In this document: piece after piece, positions 6,611-12,247 of the stretch
Layout: every line of letters begins with the position of its first letter
Position numbering within the stretch: the first letter of the stretch is position 1
Assembly: GCA_023139715.1 (NCBI GenBank)
Contig: JAGLNB010000221.1
Location: 1 to 12,247, forward strand
DNA: 12,247 nucleotides
DNA from: Planctomycetota bacterium
GTDB taxonomy: Bacteria > Planctomycetota > Phycisphaerae > Sedimentisphaerales > Anaerobacaceae
Reading direction: 5' to 3'
Notes under the pieces: generated by a model
Told to the model about the DNA's origin: nothing
The model's input: the letters and a program-made list of their open reading frames with translations, nothing else
Database searches by the model: none
Program-made: the position numbers and the translations under genes

Positions 6611-7282
6611 TTAGCCGGTTAAGAAATCGACAGCTTTGGTAATATCTTCTTCGGTTGAAATCAGAAAAATTTCATCACCTTCGTTTATGATTTCATTTCC
6701 TCTTGGAATCGCAAATTCTTCACTTTTGGGATTATAGATGCCAACGAAAGTACAAGTGTCGGGGAATCTGCGATTATCCGTAATATCTTTTATATTTTTG
6801 TCTGCATTTTTAGCGTTTTCTGGAATAGTTACTATGAAAATACTTGCTTTTCCATTGCCGATAGTTGCTATTCTGCGAAGTTTTGGGTTTTCGATTTCCA
6901 CCATCATCTGGTTTACCATCAGGTCAGTTACTCGCACAATTTTTTGTACGCCAGCTACTTTGTACGCATTTTCGTAAGCTGGGTTTCTCATTCTAACTAT
7001 AATTTGTGGTACGTTATAACTTTTAGCGAGGATTGCACAAGCCAGATTGTCAGCATCGTTAGCGGTGGCGGCTACTACCACGTCAGCTTTTTCAGCGCCG
7101 GCTTCTTTTAATACTTCAATTTGAGACGCACTGCCGTTTATTACAATTGCTCCGGTTTCCGCATAAACTTTATCACAAACAGATTTATTGCCATCAATGA
7201 GTACCACATCGTGTTTATTTTCGATTAGCTCGTGTGCTAATTCTCCGCCGACCATTCCGCCCCCGCCGATTACGATATACAT
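6611..7282 (-). CDS. trkA: TrkA-type NAD(H)-binding regulatory subunit of K+ uptake
   Basis: A 223-aa peripheral membrane protein that gates the TrkH channel in response to nucleotide. The start is clear: GGAGG lies nine bases before the ATG at 7282. The N-terminal RCK/TrkA_N Rossmann domain (1-120) has V-I-G-G-G-G-M-V-G-G at 4-13, and Asp30 closes the second strand, which favours NAD(H). A second strand-turn, VVVAATANDADNLACAILAK, lies at 68-87. The TrkA_C domain spans about 135-222 (ending with GDEIFLIST). One RCK unit rather than two makes it like KtrA or single-domain TrkA, so the functional unit is probably an octameric ring under a TrkH dimer. It follows trkH on the same strand with a 61-base gap and is almost certainly co-transcribed. 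The 59-base gap to the convergent pheT has no convincing terminator. Confidence 0.93.
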   Translation of the reverse strand: MYIVIGGGGMVGGELAHELIENKHDVVLIDGNKSVCDKVYAETGAIVINGSASQIEVLKEAGAEKADVVVAATANDADNLACAILAKSYNVPQIIVRMRNPAYENAYKVAGVQKIVRVTDLMVNQMMVEIENPKLRRIATIGNGKASIFIVTIPENAKNADKNIKDITDNRRFPDTCTFVGIYNPKSEEFAIPRGNEIINEGDEIFLISTEEDITKAVDFLTG

Positions 7283-7343
7283 ATTTTGTTACCTCCAACA
7301 TTTATTTTTAATTTCAAATTAAAAATAAGAAACTCAAAATTAT

Positions 7344-8870
7344 TTATCTCCACGCTTTTCCTGAGAATAGGAGTAATACCGGCAGAATTTCAAGTCGTCC
7401 TGCCAGCATTCCGAATATATAGGTTATTTTTACTACCGGATGAATTTCTATCATTTCCTGCACGGATATGTAACATGGGCCAATATTTCCCATTGCCGAA
7501 AACATTCCTGACAGTGATTGCCAGCCGTTGTGATTTGAAAACATAGCTGTAATTGCGCCACCGACAAGAAGGAAAACCATCCAACTAAAGAAAAGGGCAG
7601 CAACTCGGCGTATTTCATTTTCGGATACTATTTTTTTATCTATGATTAGTTCTGATGATGCTTTTTCGGAAACTCTCAATCTAAAAATTTCTCTAAACAT
7701 CAGCCGATTCAGTATTGCGGTTCGCAAGACCTTGAATCCACCGCCGGTTGAACCAACACATCCGCCTATAACCATCATAACAAGGAACAATTGTTTAGAG
7801 GTTGCTCCGAAGAAATTCGAACCGATGTCCTTTGTCCCAAATCCGGTTGTTGTAAGAACGCTCATAACCTGGAATATGCTGTATCGAAATGAACGTTCAA
7901 GTTCGCCGAAACTGATAGCTATTCCATTTTTGAAAAGCGCACCAATTGCACCTGATTGCCTTAGGTGGTCGATAATTATTATAGCTGTAAAGCCGGCTAT
8001 AATTCGCCAGAAATATCTTATTTCAATGTTGTCCCAAAGTGCTTTGAAATCTTTTGTGAGAATGCGGTAATGGATGAGGAAATTTATTCCGCCGAGCATC
8101 ATAATAAATGTGAGCGAATATTCTATCAGTTTGTAGTTTACGTGTCCTGTTAGTCGATAGAATTCTATACTGCTGTCGTGGGTTGAAAATCCGCCAGTTG
8201 ACAGGGCGGTAAGTGCGTGGCAGACGGCATCGAATAGTGGCATTTTTTCGACAAATAAAATCGCTGCTGCCAGTAGTGTGAAAAGCGAATATATTCCCCA
8301 TAATATTTTTAATGTGTTGAACAGTCCGGGAGCTGGCCTGCCCGATGAAATTTTGTGGCTTTCAGCTCCGAATATATGGTGAGCTCCGCCGCAGCGAAAA
8401 GTGATTGCAAGAAAGAATGAAAGTATTCCGATTCCGCCGAGCCATTGCGTAAGTGCTCGCCAGAATAAAATGCTTCTCGGCATATTGTCAAGTCCGCAAT
8501 AGGCCGTAATGCCTGTTGTGGTAAATCCGCTCATTGCTTCGAAATATGCGTTAAGGTAGCCGGACTTTATTCCAATGACAAACGGCAGGGCACCAATAGC
8601 TGAAACAAATATCCAGCTCAAAGCGCACATGAGCATAGAGCTTGTTGTGTCGAGTGTTTTTGGTTTGCATTTGATTTGCAAAACGATTCCGCATAAAAAT
8701 GAAACCGCAGCTGGAACGATAAAGGCCACAACTGTCAGCCAGCCGTCACCCATTTTGCCCCAGTAGATAAAAACGACCACCAGCGGTAATAGAAGAATTA
8801 CACCAAGTATTTTTAGAAGACTTGCAACAAAACCGAATATGCAACTGACACGTTGAAATCTGTTTCTCAC
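7344..8870 (-). CDS. trkH: TrkH/KtrB-type K+ channel subunit
   Basis: Integral membrane K+ translocating subunit of the Trk/Ktr system. The GTG at 8870 is preferred because GGAG (8877-8880) lies six bases upstream. The in-frame TTG at 8873 is only three bases from it. The 508-aa product has the four pore repeats with their selectivity-filter segments: TTTGI (117-121), STGGF (224-228), TTTGFG (340-345) and MGNIGP (460-465). It also has the conserved glycine-rich G-C-V-G-S-T-G-G-G-F-K at 370-380, and a typical ending M-L-A-G-R-L-E-I-L-P-V-L-L-L near 488-501. About ten or more hydrophobic helices are visible. Length is in the TrkH range. A promoter lies upstream (8913-8940), and trkA is the next gene. 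The third filter reads T-T-T-G-F-G-T, as in ordinary family members, so K+ selectivity is expected. Confidence 0.95.
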   Translation of the reverse strand: MRNRFQRVSCIFGFVASLLKILGVILLLPLVVVFIYWGKMGDGWLTVVAFIVPAAVSFLCGIVLQIKCKPKTLDTTSSMLMCALSWIFVSAIGALPFVIGIKSGYLNAYFEAMSGFTTTGITAYCGLDNMPRSILFWRALTQWLGGIGILSFFLAITFRCGGAHHIFGAESHKISSGRPAPGLFNTLKILWGIYSLFTLLAAAILFVEKMPLFDAVCHALTALSTGGFSTHDSSIEFYRLTGHVNYKLIEYSLTFIMMLGGINFLIHYRILTKDFKALWDNIEIRYFWRIIAGFTAIIIIDHLRQSGAIGALFKNGIAISFGELERSFRYSIFQVMSVLTTTGFGTKDIGSNFFGATSKQLFLVMMVIGGCVGSTGGGFKVLRTAILNRLMFREIFRLRVSEKASSELIIDKKIVSENEIRRVAALFFSWMVFLLVGGAITAMFSNHNGWQSLSGMFSAMGNIGPCYISVQEMIEIHPVVKITYIFGMLAGRLEILPVLLLFSGKAWR

Positions 8871-8912
8871 CAAGCACTCCGTAGCTTATGTGGTTTTTCA
8901 ATCGACACGGTT

Positions 8913-8940
8913 ATTATAGTATTAGCAGTTGTTATTTCAA
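8913..8940 (-). promoter_or_regulatory. sigma70-like promoter of the trkH-trkA operon
   Basis: On the minus strand TTGAAA (8940-8935) and a perfect TATAAT (8918-8913) are separated by 16 bases. Transcription would start near 8906 and give a leader of about 36 bases before the GTG at 8870. No riboswitch-sized leader exists, so a ydaO-type (c-di-AMP) K+ riboswitch is excluded here. Confidence 0.6.
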
Positions 8941-9086
8941 ACTATTTAACGGTTATTTATTGAAAGAAATTTCGCCTGATTTTATGCTGAAGAAAACCAG
9001 TCGAAAAGCCGAAATATTGTTAGCAAAGTTAGTGATAAATTACTACGGAGTATTTTGGCATATCGGTAAAAATTGCTGGTAGTGTA

Positions 9087-9115
9087 TTGACTTTCGCTTT
9101 TGAATTTGGTATAAA
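9087..9115 (+). promoter_or_regulatory. Near-consensus sigma70 promoter of the 6S-like RNA
   Basis: TTGACT (9087-9092), a 17-base spacer and TATAAA (9110-9115) match the consensus at 5 of 6 positions in both boxes with ideal spacing. This is the strongest promoter in the window. Transcription would begin at about 9122-9123, exactly where the terminal stem of the RNA begins (CAC at 9124-9126). Confidence 0.75.
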
Positions 9116-9121
9116 TGATGT

Positions 9122-9325
9122 TGCACGGCTATGCCCTGCTGTGTTGGCGTGGTAAGTTTGATTTGAAAAAACCGATACCCTTATTCGGGGAAATCAGACC
9201 TCGCTGGATCGCAAATGCCTACTCGATAGGACTTGCGGACATGAGCAACGGTTGCCCACTTGGAAATAAAGGGTTTTCTTCAAATGCTTTCCTGCCGCAT
9301 TTGCGGAGCATAAGCTATGTGATAA
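9122..9325 (+). ncRNA. ssrS: Probable 6S RNA
   Basis: A stand-alone transcription unit of about 200 bases between a strong promoter and a strong terminator, with no credible protein. It folds as a long rod. CAC 9124-9126 pairs with GTG 9319-9321, and GCT 9128-9130 with AGC 9313-9315. ATGCCCTGC 9131-9139 pairs with GCGGAGCAT 9303-9311 with one mismatch. ATTTGAA-AAAACC 9161-9173 pairs with GGTTTT-C-TTCAAAT 9272-9285 with one bulged base. The apical part contains CGCAA 9210-9214 with TTGCG 9233-9237 and CCTA 9218-9221 with TAGG 9227-9230. A rod interrupted by internal loops is the 6S design, where an open bubble mimics a promoter and sequesters sigma70 RNA polymerase. The 3' half (GCCCACTTGG, AAAGGGTTTTC, CCTGCCGCAT, GCGGAGCAT) follows the order of motifs in known 6S RNAs. 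SRP RNA, tmRNA and RNase P signatures are absent. Family assignment is from memory of the consensus. Confidence 0.68.
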
Positions 9326-9327
9326 TT

Positions 9328-9355
9328 AAAGGCCTGATTTATCAGGCCTTTTTTT
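9328..9355 (+). terminator. Strong intrinsic terminator after the 6S-like RNA
   Basis: A perfect 10-bp stem, AAAGGCCTGA (9328-9337) with TCAGGCCTTT (9342-9351), a TTTA loop and an unbroken T-run to 9355. It follows the closing stem of the RNA by about six bases. Confidence 0.9.
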
Positions 9356-9439
9356 GTGTTTTAATTTCCTGCTATTGACTGAAAATATATTGTGATTTAA
9401 AAGAAAATTTTGGTAAACAAATTTTAGATTCAAAGCAAA

Positions 9440-9471
9440 AGAGACCTGATGAGTTAGGTCTCTCTTTTTTT
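9440..9471 (+). terminator. Second intrinsic terminator
   Basis: AGAGACCT (9440-9447) and AGGTCTCT (9456-9463) form a perfect 8-bp stem with an 8-base loop, followed by C and seven T residues. It backs up the terminator at 9328-9355 or ends a separate short transcript. Read on the minus strand it has only TTTT after the stem, so it may weakly stop transcripts coming from the 9576-10298 gene as well. Confidence 0.75.
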
Positions 9472-9534
9472 CGGCAGTGCCGGAAATTGGTAATTTAATA
9501 GTGATACTAACATCTATAAAACATCATTCTAAAT

Positions 9535-9559
9535 CGCCGATTAGCCATAATTTTCGGCG
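9535..9559 (-). terminator. Weak hairpin downstream of the B12-domain gene
   Basis: CGCCGA (9535-9540) and TCGGCG (9554-9559) make a 6-bp GC-rich stem 17 bases past the stop of the minus-strand gene at 9576. The sequence after it on the minus strand is AT-rich but lacks a clean T-run, so termination would be inefficient. Confidence 0.3.
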
Positions 9560-9575
9560 TTGGTTTTCTACGTAA

Positions 9576-10298
9576 TTATTTTGCAAGCTGAGCTTCTAAT
9601 TCTTTTTTCTGACGTTTCTTTTTGCGTTTATTTATTGTTGGTTCAGCCGGTTCGAGGGGTTCATTGCTTAATGCTACCTGTATGGCTTCCTGGGCATTGG
9701 CCGCAAACATATCGGCATTCATTTCCTGCCACAGTCCTTCGGCTCTATTGAACAGGCCGCCTGAGAGCATTATTGGCATACCCGGCCAGGCATTTACGCT
9801 TTTTATCGTATCTATCAGTTGCCTGATTGATGGTGCCTGTTTTGGAGCAGTTCCATAAATCAGCAGAATGTCAGGTGCAGATTCATTTACAAAGCTGAGA
9901 ATGTCATCGTTAGCCAGACCACCGCCAAGAAATTTAACTTCCCAGCCGTTGCTTTCAAAAATGTCCGCCATTATTTGTGCACCAAGTTCCTGCAGTTCAT
10001 CATCTGCGCAGCATATGACGATTTTCTTGTTTTTTTCCGGGCAGCGGGGCAGTTTATTCTGAAGCTGGTCTACTATTGTACGGTTGATTCGTGTTGCCAT
10101 ATGCTCCTGGGCAGGTGTAATTTTGTCTTCTCTTTGCAATTTTTCGATTTCGACCATAATCGGCCATATAACGTCGAGATATACCGAATTTGCGGGTGTA
10201 CCGCTTTGCATAGTTTCTTCTATGACAGTTCTACATGCCTTTCTGTTGCCTTTCAGCAGTGCATCAAGGTATCTTTCGAGGGTGCCTTCTTTAACCAT
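9576..10298 (-). CDS. Cobalamin-binding-domain protein lacking the axial His
   Basis: 240 aa; the ATG at 10298 has GGGAG about nine bases upstream. Residues 3-82 form a helical cap of the B12-binding-2 type (MtbC/MetH/CarH-like), with the characteristic TPAQEHMATRI (61-71). Residues 92-210 form a Rossmann-like B12-binding fold: IVICCADDELQELGAQIMADIF, then NGWEVKFLGGGLANDDIL, PDILLIYGT, MPIMLSGG, and MNADMFAANAQEAI at the end. The usual cobalt-ligand motif (D/E)-x-H-x-x-G reads E101-L-Q103-E-L-G106, so the His is Gln. The C-terminus (216-240) is a basic, Lys/Arg-rich tail. There is no helix-turn-helix or methyltransferase domain, so it is neither CarH-like nor a complete methyltransferase. 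It may bind B12 base-on or without a protein ligand, bind another ligand, or act as a sensor or scaffold. No B12 enzyme gene adjoins it, and it appears monocistronic. Confidence 0.85.
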   Translation of the reverse strand: MVKEGTLERYLDALLKGNRKACRTVIEETMQSGTPANSVYLDVIWPIMVEIEKLQREDKITPAQEHMATRINRTIVDQLQNKLPRCPEKNKKIVICCADDELQELGAQIMADIFESNGWEVKFLGGGLANDDILSFVNESAPDILLIYGTAPKQAPSIRQLIDTIKSVNAWPGMPIMLSGGLFNRAEGLWQEMNADMFAANAQEAIQVALSNEPLEPAEPTINKRKKKRQKKELEAQLAK

Positions 10299-10319
10299 AA
10301 CTCTGTCTCCCAGCGTTGT

Positions 10320-10385
10320 CTATTTTACTTAAAGTGCCCGCTATGCCGCAAGCCCCGACTTCTTAGTAAGCTTTTGGTAAAATAG
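10320..10385. repeat. Inverted repeat flanking the B12-domain gene promoter
   Basis: CTATTTTACTTAAAG (10320-10334) and CTTTTGGTAAAATAG (10371-10385) are reverse complements at 13 of 15 positions, with 36 bases between them. Each arm contains a TAAAAT box pointing outward, so the left arm is the -10 of the minus-strand promoter and the right arm is a possible -10 on the plus strand. Confidence 0.5.
10322..10351 (-). promoter_or_regulatory. Candidate promoter of the B12-domain gene
   Basis: On the minus strand TTGCGG (10351-10346) and TAAAAT (10327-10322) are 18 bases apart. The start would be near 10315, about 17 bases before the ATG, leaving no room for a cobalamin riboswitch. Confidence 0.45.
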
Positions 10386-10911
10386 GTAGTTTAATTTCTA
10401 ATTTAAGTATCGGGGAGAGGTGGATAAAAACTTTAGTTAAACTGGGCAATTTAAGAAAGATAGGCAAAAATAAAACGACTTCTGTTTGTTGCGTTAAATT
10501 CTTTAATAGCAAATCGTTATGGCAAAAAGAGCTGGTTTTGTGTTGAAAAAGAGCGTTTTTTAGCTAGAAAAATATGTTTTTATTGGTTTTTAAAGCAGAA
10601 TCTTTTATCTGCTGCGGTTAACAGATTTGCTAAAAGCGGGCAGGAAAAATGACGAAGTAGATAACGAAGCTGGAAAAGCTGGGGAGGTGGGCTTTAAAAA
10701 TGATTTCTAAAATGTGTAGTTTGTCAAATTTTGTAGCTTTGCCGTACTGAATAATAAGGTATTTGGCAGTAATTTGACGATAAAGTTTAAAGTTTGTGTA
10801 GAATATGAATGGATTTTTTAAAAAAGTTTCTTGTAATTCAAGTTTCAGTTTAGTATCCTAGCTGGTTTGTGTAATTGTTCAAATGAGTGCAGTGCATTTT
10901 GTATAGTTGAT
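10386..10911. other. Long AT-rich non-coding gap
   Basis: No gene of credible length is visible on either strand. The stretch contains a 6-bp hairpin, AGCAGA (10594-10599) with TCTGCT (10608-10613). It has two purine-rich blocks: CGGGGAGAGGTGGATAAAAA near 10413, and GGGGAGGTGGGCTTTAAAAA at 10681-10700. The second looks like a ribosome site and precedes a 16-codon frame (ATG 10700 to TGA 10750), which is probably chance. A near-direct repeat, AAGCTGG / AAGCTGGGG, lies at about 10669-10684. No riboswitch, tRNA or T-box pattern is recognised. It could be a long regulatory leader or an RNA gene. Confidence 0.5.
10774..10804 (+). promoter_or_regulatory. Candidate promoter of the ptsN-like gene
   Basis: TTGACG (10774-10779) and TAGAAT (10799-10804) are both 5 of 6 to consensus, but the 19-base spacer is longer than ideal. 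A start near 10811 would give a leader of about 100 bases before the ATG at 10912. Confidence 0.4.
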
Positions 10912-11370
10912 ATGATTCTAACACAGATATTGCAGCCGACGTGTATTAAACTTCCATTGGAAGGCACCGATAAGCAGACGGTAATAACCGAGCTTGTGGA
11001 TTTGCTAAACGATAATGGTTTATTGGCGGACAGGGATATTACATTGGACGCTGTGTTGGCACGCGAGCGTACACGAAGCACAGGAATTGGTTTGGGGATA
11101 GCTATACCACACGGCAAATGTAAAACGGTCAAAGAGCTTGTTATGGCTGTTGGAATTACGGATGAGCCGATTGAATTTGAAAGTGTTGATGGTAACCCGG
11201 TGGCGATAGTTCTTCTTTTAGTTTCTCCATCTGACCAAACTGGCTCTCATATTCAGGCATTGGCGAGAATAAGCCGATTAATGCTTGATGAGCAGTTTAA
11301 GCATCAGCTTGAAACCGCATCCTCCGCTGAGCAGGCCTACGAGCTTTTGAGCAGCAAGGAATCAGAGTAA
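10912..11370 (+). CDS. ptsN: PTS EIIA type-2 domain protein (PtsN/EIIA-Ntr-like)
   Basis: 152 aa, a single EIIA domain of the fructose/mannitol/nitrogen class, cytosolic. It accepts a phosphoryl group from HPr or NPr on a His and acts as a regulator rather than a transporter when alone. The start is set by family alignment: MILTQILQPTCIKLPLEGTD matches the usual N-terminus, although no good ribosome site precedes the ATG at 10912. An in-frame extension to 10867 adds a Cys-rich stretch with no family counterpart. The active site is clear: G-I-A-I-P-H67-G-K. Downstream core strands VDGNPVAIVLLLVSPSDQ and a QALARISRLM helix are intact. No EI, NPr, EIIB/C or rpoN gene is in the window, so its partners are unknown. 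In proteobacteria EIIA-Ntr controls TrkA or the Kdp system, and trkHA lies 2 kb away, but a link here is only a suggestion. Confidence 0.85.
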   Translation: MILTQILQPTCIKLPLEGTDKQTVITELVDLLNDNGLLADRDITLDAVLARERTRSTGIGLGIAIPHGKCKTVKELVMAVGITDEPIEFESVDGNPVAIVLLLVSPSDQTGSHIQALARISRLMLDEQFKHQLETASSAEQAYELLSSKESE

Positions 11371-11407
11371 CCGCATTCATATTTTGTTTTCAATCCACAC
11401 CGATTAC

Positions 11408-11432
11408 GCAATATTCAAATTGCTATTTTCTT
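11408..11432 (+). terminator. Weak hairpin after the ptsN-like gene
   Basis: GCAAT (11408-11412) and ATTGC (11419-11423) form a 5-bp stem, followed by the T-rich TATTTTCTT. It lies between convergent genes and is at best a weak terminator. Confidence 0.3.
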
Positions 11433-11459
11433 AATTGTCATCTGTCAAATTTGCAAAGA

Positions 11460-12247
11460 CTATTTTGTTGCCTCCCAGAGAATCAGGCCTTGTTCGTGGG
11501 GATTGACAATGTTATTGTGTTTGGGCAGGATACGTATAGCCATTCCATATTGGCCGGATGTTTTGCATGACAGGGAACCTTCAAAGCAGTATTGTCCTTT
11601 TTGCTCTGATGTTTCTTTCAGGTTCATTCTTACTGCTGAGCCGTTATTTATATTTCCATTTGAATCGACCGGCCCATAGTAAAGTTCAACAGAAATGTCG
11701 TCAGCGTTTATTTTTTCGAGTTTCACCAGTGCCTTAACGCTCAGTTTTGAGCCGACTTTAAGTTCTGGCTGTTCGAGATTGATTGATTTTGTGTTTTGGT
11801 CATTGTCAATCTGCATTTCAACGCCTTTGATTTCACATTCTGACCAGCTATCTTTTATATTAGCTTTCCATTTTGCAAGGGCCTTTGCCTCAGCGCAGTT
11901 TTTTGTGGTCAGATACTTCAGATTAACGCCAGCTGGGTTGTAGAATCGCTGTGTGTATTCAGCAACCATTCGATGCGTATTGAATTTCGGCGTTATTTGC
12001 TTGATGGAATTTTTCAGTCTGTGTATCCATGCTCGTGGCAGATTATCAGCTGAGCGAGTATAGAAGAGCGGCACAACTTCGTTTTCGAGCATATTGTAAA
12101 TGGCCTGTGATTCCACAACATCCTGATAATCAGGGTCATCGTAATTTTCTCCTGCGCCGATAGCCCAGCCGGCTTCGGGTGTATAGCCCTCGCACCACCA
12201 GCCGTCGAGAATACTCATATTCAGTGCGCCGTTCATACCAGCTTTCA
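11460..12247 (-). CDS. glgP: Alpha-glucan (glycogen/maltodextrin) phosphorylase, C-terminal part
   Basis: The gene enters from beyond the right edge; 261 residues and the stop at 11460-11462 are visible. The first complete codon (12245-12243) is AAA in the context K-A-G-M-N-G-A-L-N-M-S-I-L-D-G-W-W. That matches the S-G-M-K-A-x-M-N-G motif of GT35 phosphorylases, so this Lys should hold the PLP cofactor. C-E-G-Y-T-P-E-A-G-W-A-I-G next to it, then VVPLFYTRSADNLPRAWIHR and ITPKFNTHRMVAEYTQRFY, are typical of the shorter bacterial and archaeal 'alpha-glucan family phosphorylase' (GlgP of thermophiles) rather than the E. coli/animal type. Residues after about 135 form a C-terminal beta domain (SVELYYGPVD, GQYGMAIRI, ending ILWEATK) found in that subfamily. 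It releases glucose-1-phosphate from glycogen in the cytosol. It is convergent with the ptsN-like gene, 89 bases apart. Confidence 0.93.
   Translation of the reverse strand, partial: KAGMNGALNMSILDGWWCEGYTPEAGWAIGAGENYDDPDYQDVVESQAIYNMLENEVVPLFYTRSADNLPRAWIHRLKNSIKQITPKFNTHRMVAEYTQRFYNPAGVNLKYLTTKNCAEAKALAKWKANIKDSWSECEIKGVEMQIDNDQNTKSINLEQPELKVGSKLSVKALVKLEKINADDISVELYYGPVDSNGNINNGSAVRMNLKETSEQKGQYCFEGSLSCKTSGQYGMAIRILPKHNNIVNPHEQGLILWEATK

Noticed and set aside
8888..9082. 64-aa plus-strand reading frame upstream of the RNA gene
   Set aside because: There is no ribosome site and no recognisable family. It covers the trkH promoter on the opposite strand and ends just before the RNA promoter. 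Treated as chance.
9122..9325. tmRNA, SRP RNA or RNase P RNA as the identity of the RNA gene
   Set aside because: There is no tRNA-like ends or tag frame, no conserved SRP GGAA-tetraloop domain and no RNase P GAGGAAAGTC core. 6S fits the rod shape and motif order better.
9115..9378. 87-aa plus-strand reading frame
   Set aside because: It begins inside the -10 box and covers the structured RNA and its terminator, so it is a shadow of the ncRNA.
10299..10320. Cobalamin riboswitch controlling the B12-domain gene
   Set aside because: The predicted leader is under 25 bases and no B12-box sequence is seen upstream.
10700..10750. 16-codon frame MISKMCSLSN... after a GGGGAGG block
   Set aside because: Spacing from the purine block to the ATG is about 12 bases, the peptide is very short and nothing supports conservation. 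Noted only as part of the gap.
1..12247. CRISPR array, tRNA genes, insertion sequence with transposase, prophage genes
   Set aside because: No regularly spaced direct repeats, no tRNA-like cloverleaf and no transposase or phage protein were found on either strand.

Overview
The window looks like chromosomal DNA from a planctomycete, probably class Phycisphaerae (Sedimentisphaerales-like). The best taxonomic hint is the secreted subtilase. It ends in a pair of degenerate dockerin-like repeats of the 'DYEDLTTLAYQWL ... DGITNMLDFAAFVSNWL' kind, which are very common in that class. The short PheT and the alpha-glucan phosphorylase fit this. The assignment is inference from protein style, not from a marker gene. 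Base composition is moderate to AT-rich, and sigma70-like promoters are readable at several genes.

Layout. (1) 1-2150 is accessory in character. It holds the tail of a nucleotide-sugar epimerase, a truncated secreted-protein gene that runs out of frame into the 3' end of a HEPN gene, a lone class III nucleotide-cyclase-like gene with a Pycsar-like look (minus), REP-like palindromes, and an orphan 134-aa gene (plus). (2) 2150-4300, minus strand: a secreted subtilisin-like protein whose catalytic Asp position is Ser, followed by a PEGA-domain lipoprotein. (3) 4526-6550, plus strand: pheT, without pheS beside it and without the usual N-terminal tRNA-binding domain. (4) 6611-8870, minus strand: a trkH-trkA potassium uptake operon with its own promoter. 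(5) 9087-9355, plus strand: a stand-alone RNA gene with a consensus promoter, a long rod-like fold and a strong intrinsic terminator, best read as 6S RNA. (6) 9576-10298, minus strand: a cobalamin-binding-fold protein lacking the axial His. (7) 10299-10911: a 613-base non-coding gap with a dyad around a promoter. (8) 10912-11370, plus strand: a PTS EIIA (PtsN-like) protein. (9) 11460-12247, minus strand: the C-terminal third of an alpha-glucan phosphorylase, cut by the window edge exactly at its PLP lysine codon.

How the genes work together. TrkH (pore) and TrkA (NAD(H)-binding gate) form one K+ transporter. PtsN-type EIIA proteins regulate K+ uptake and carbon/nitrogen balance in other bacteria, so its presence 2 kb away is suggestive only. 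EIIA, glycogen phosphorylase and 6S RNA are all linked to nutrient status or stationary phase, but nothing in the sequence shows co-regulation. No complete new multi-gene system is evident. The items most worth following are the solo cyclase, the Asp-less subtilase, the His-less B12 protein and the 6S RNA candidate.
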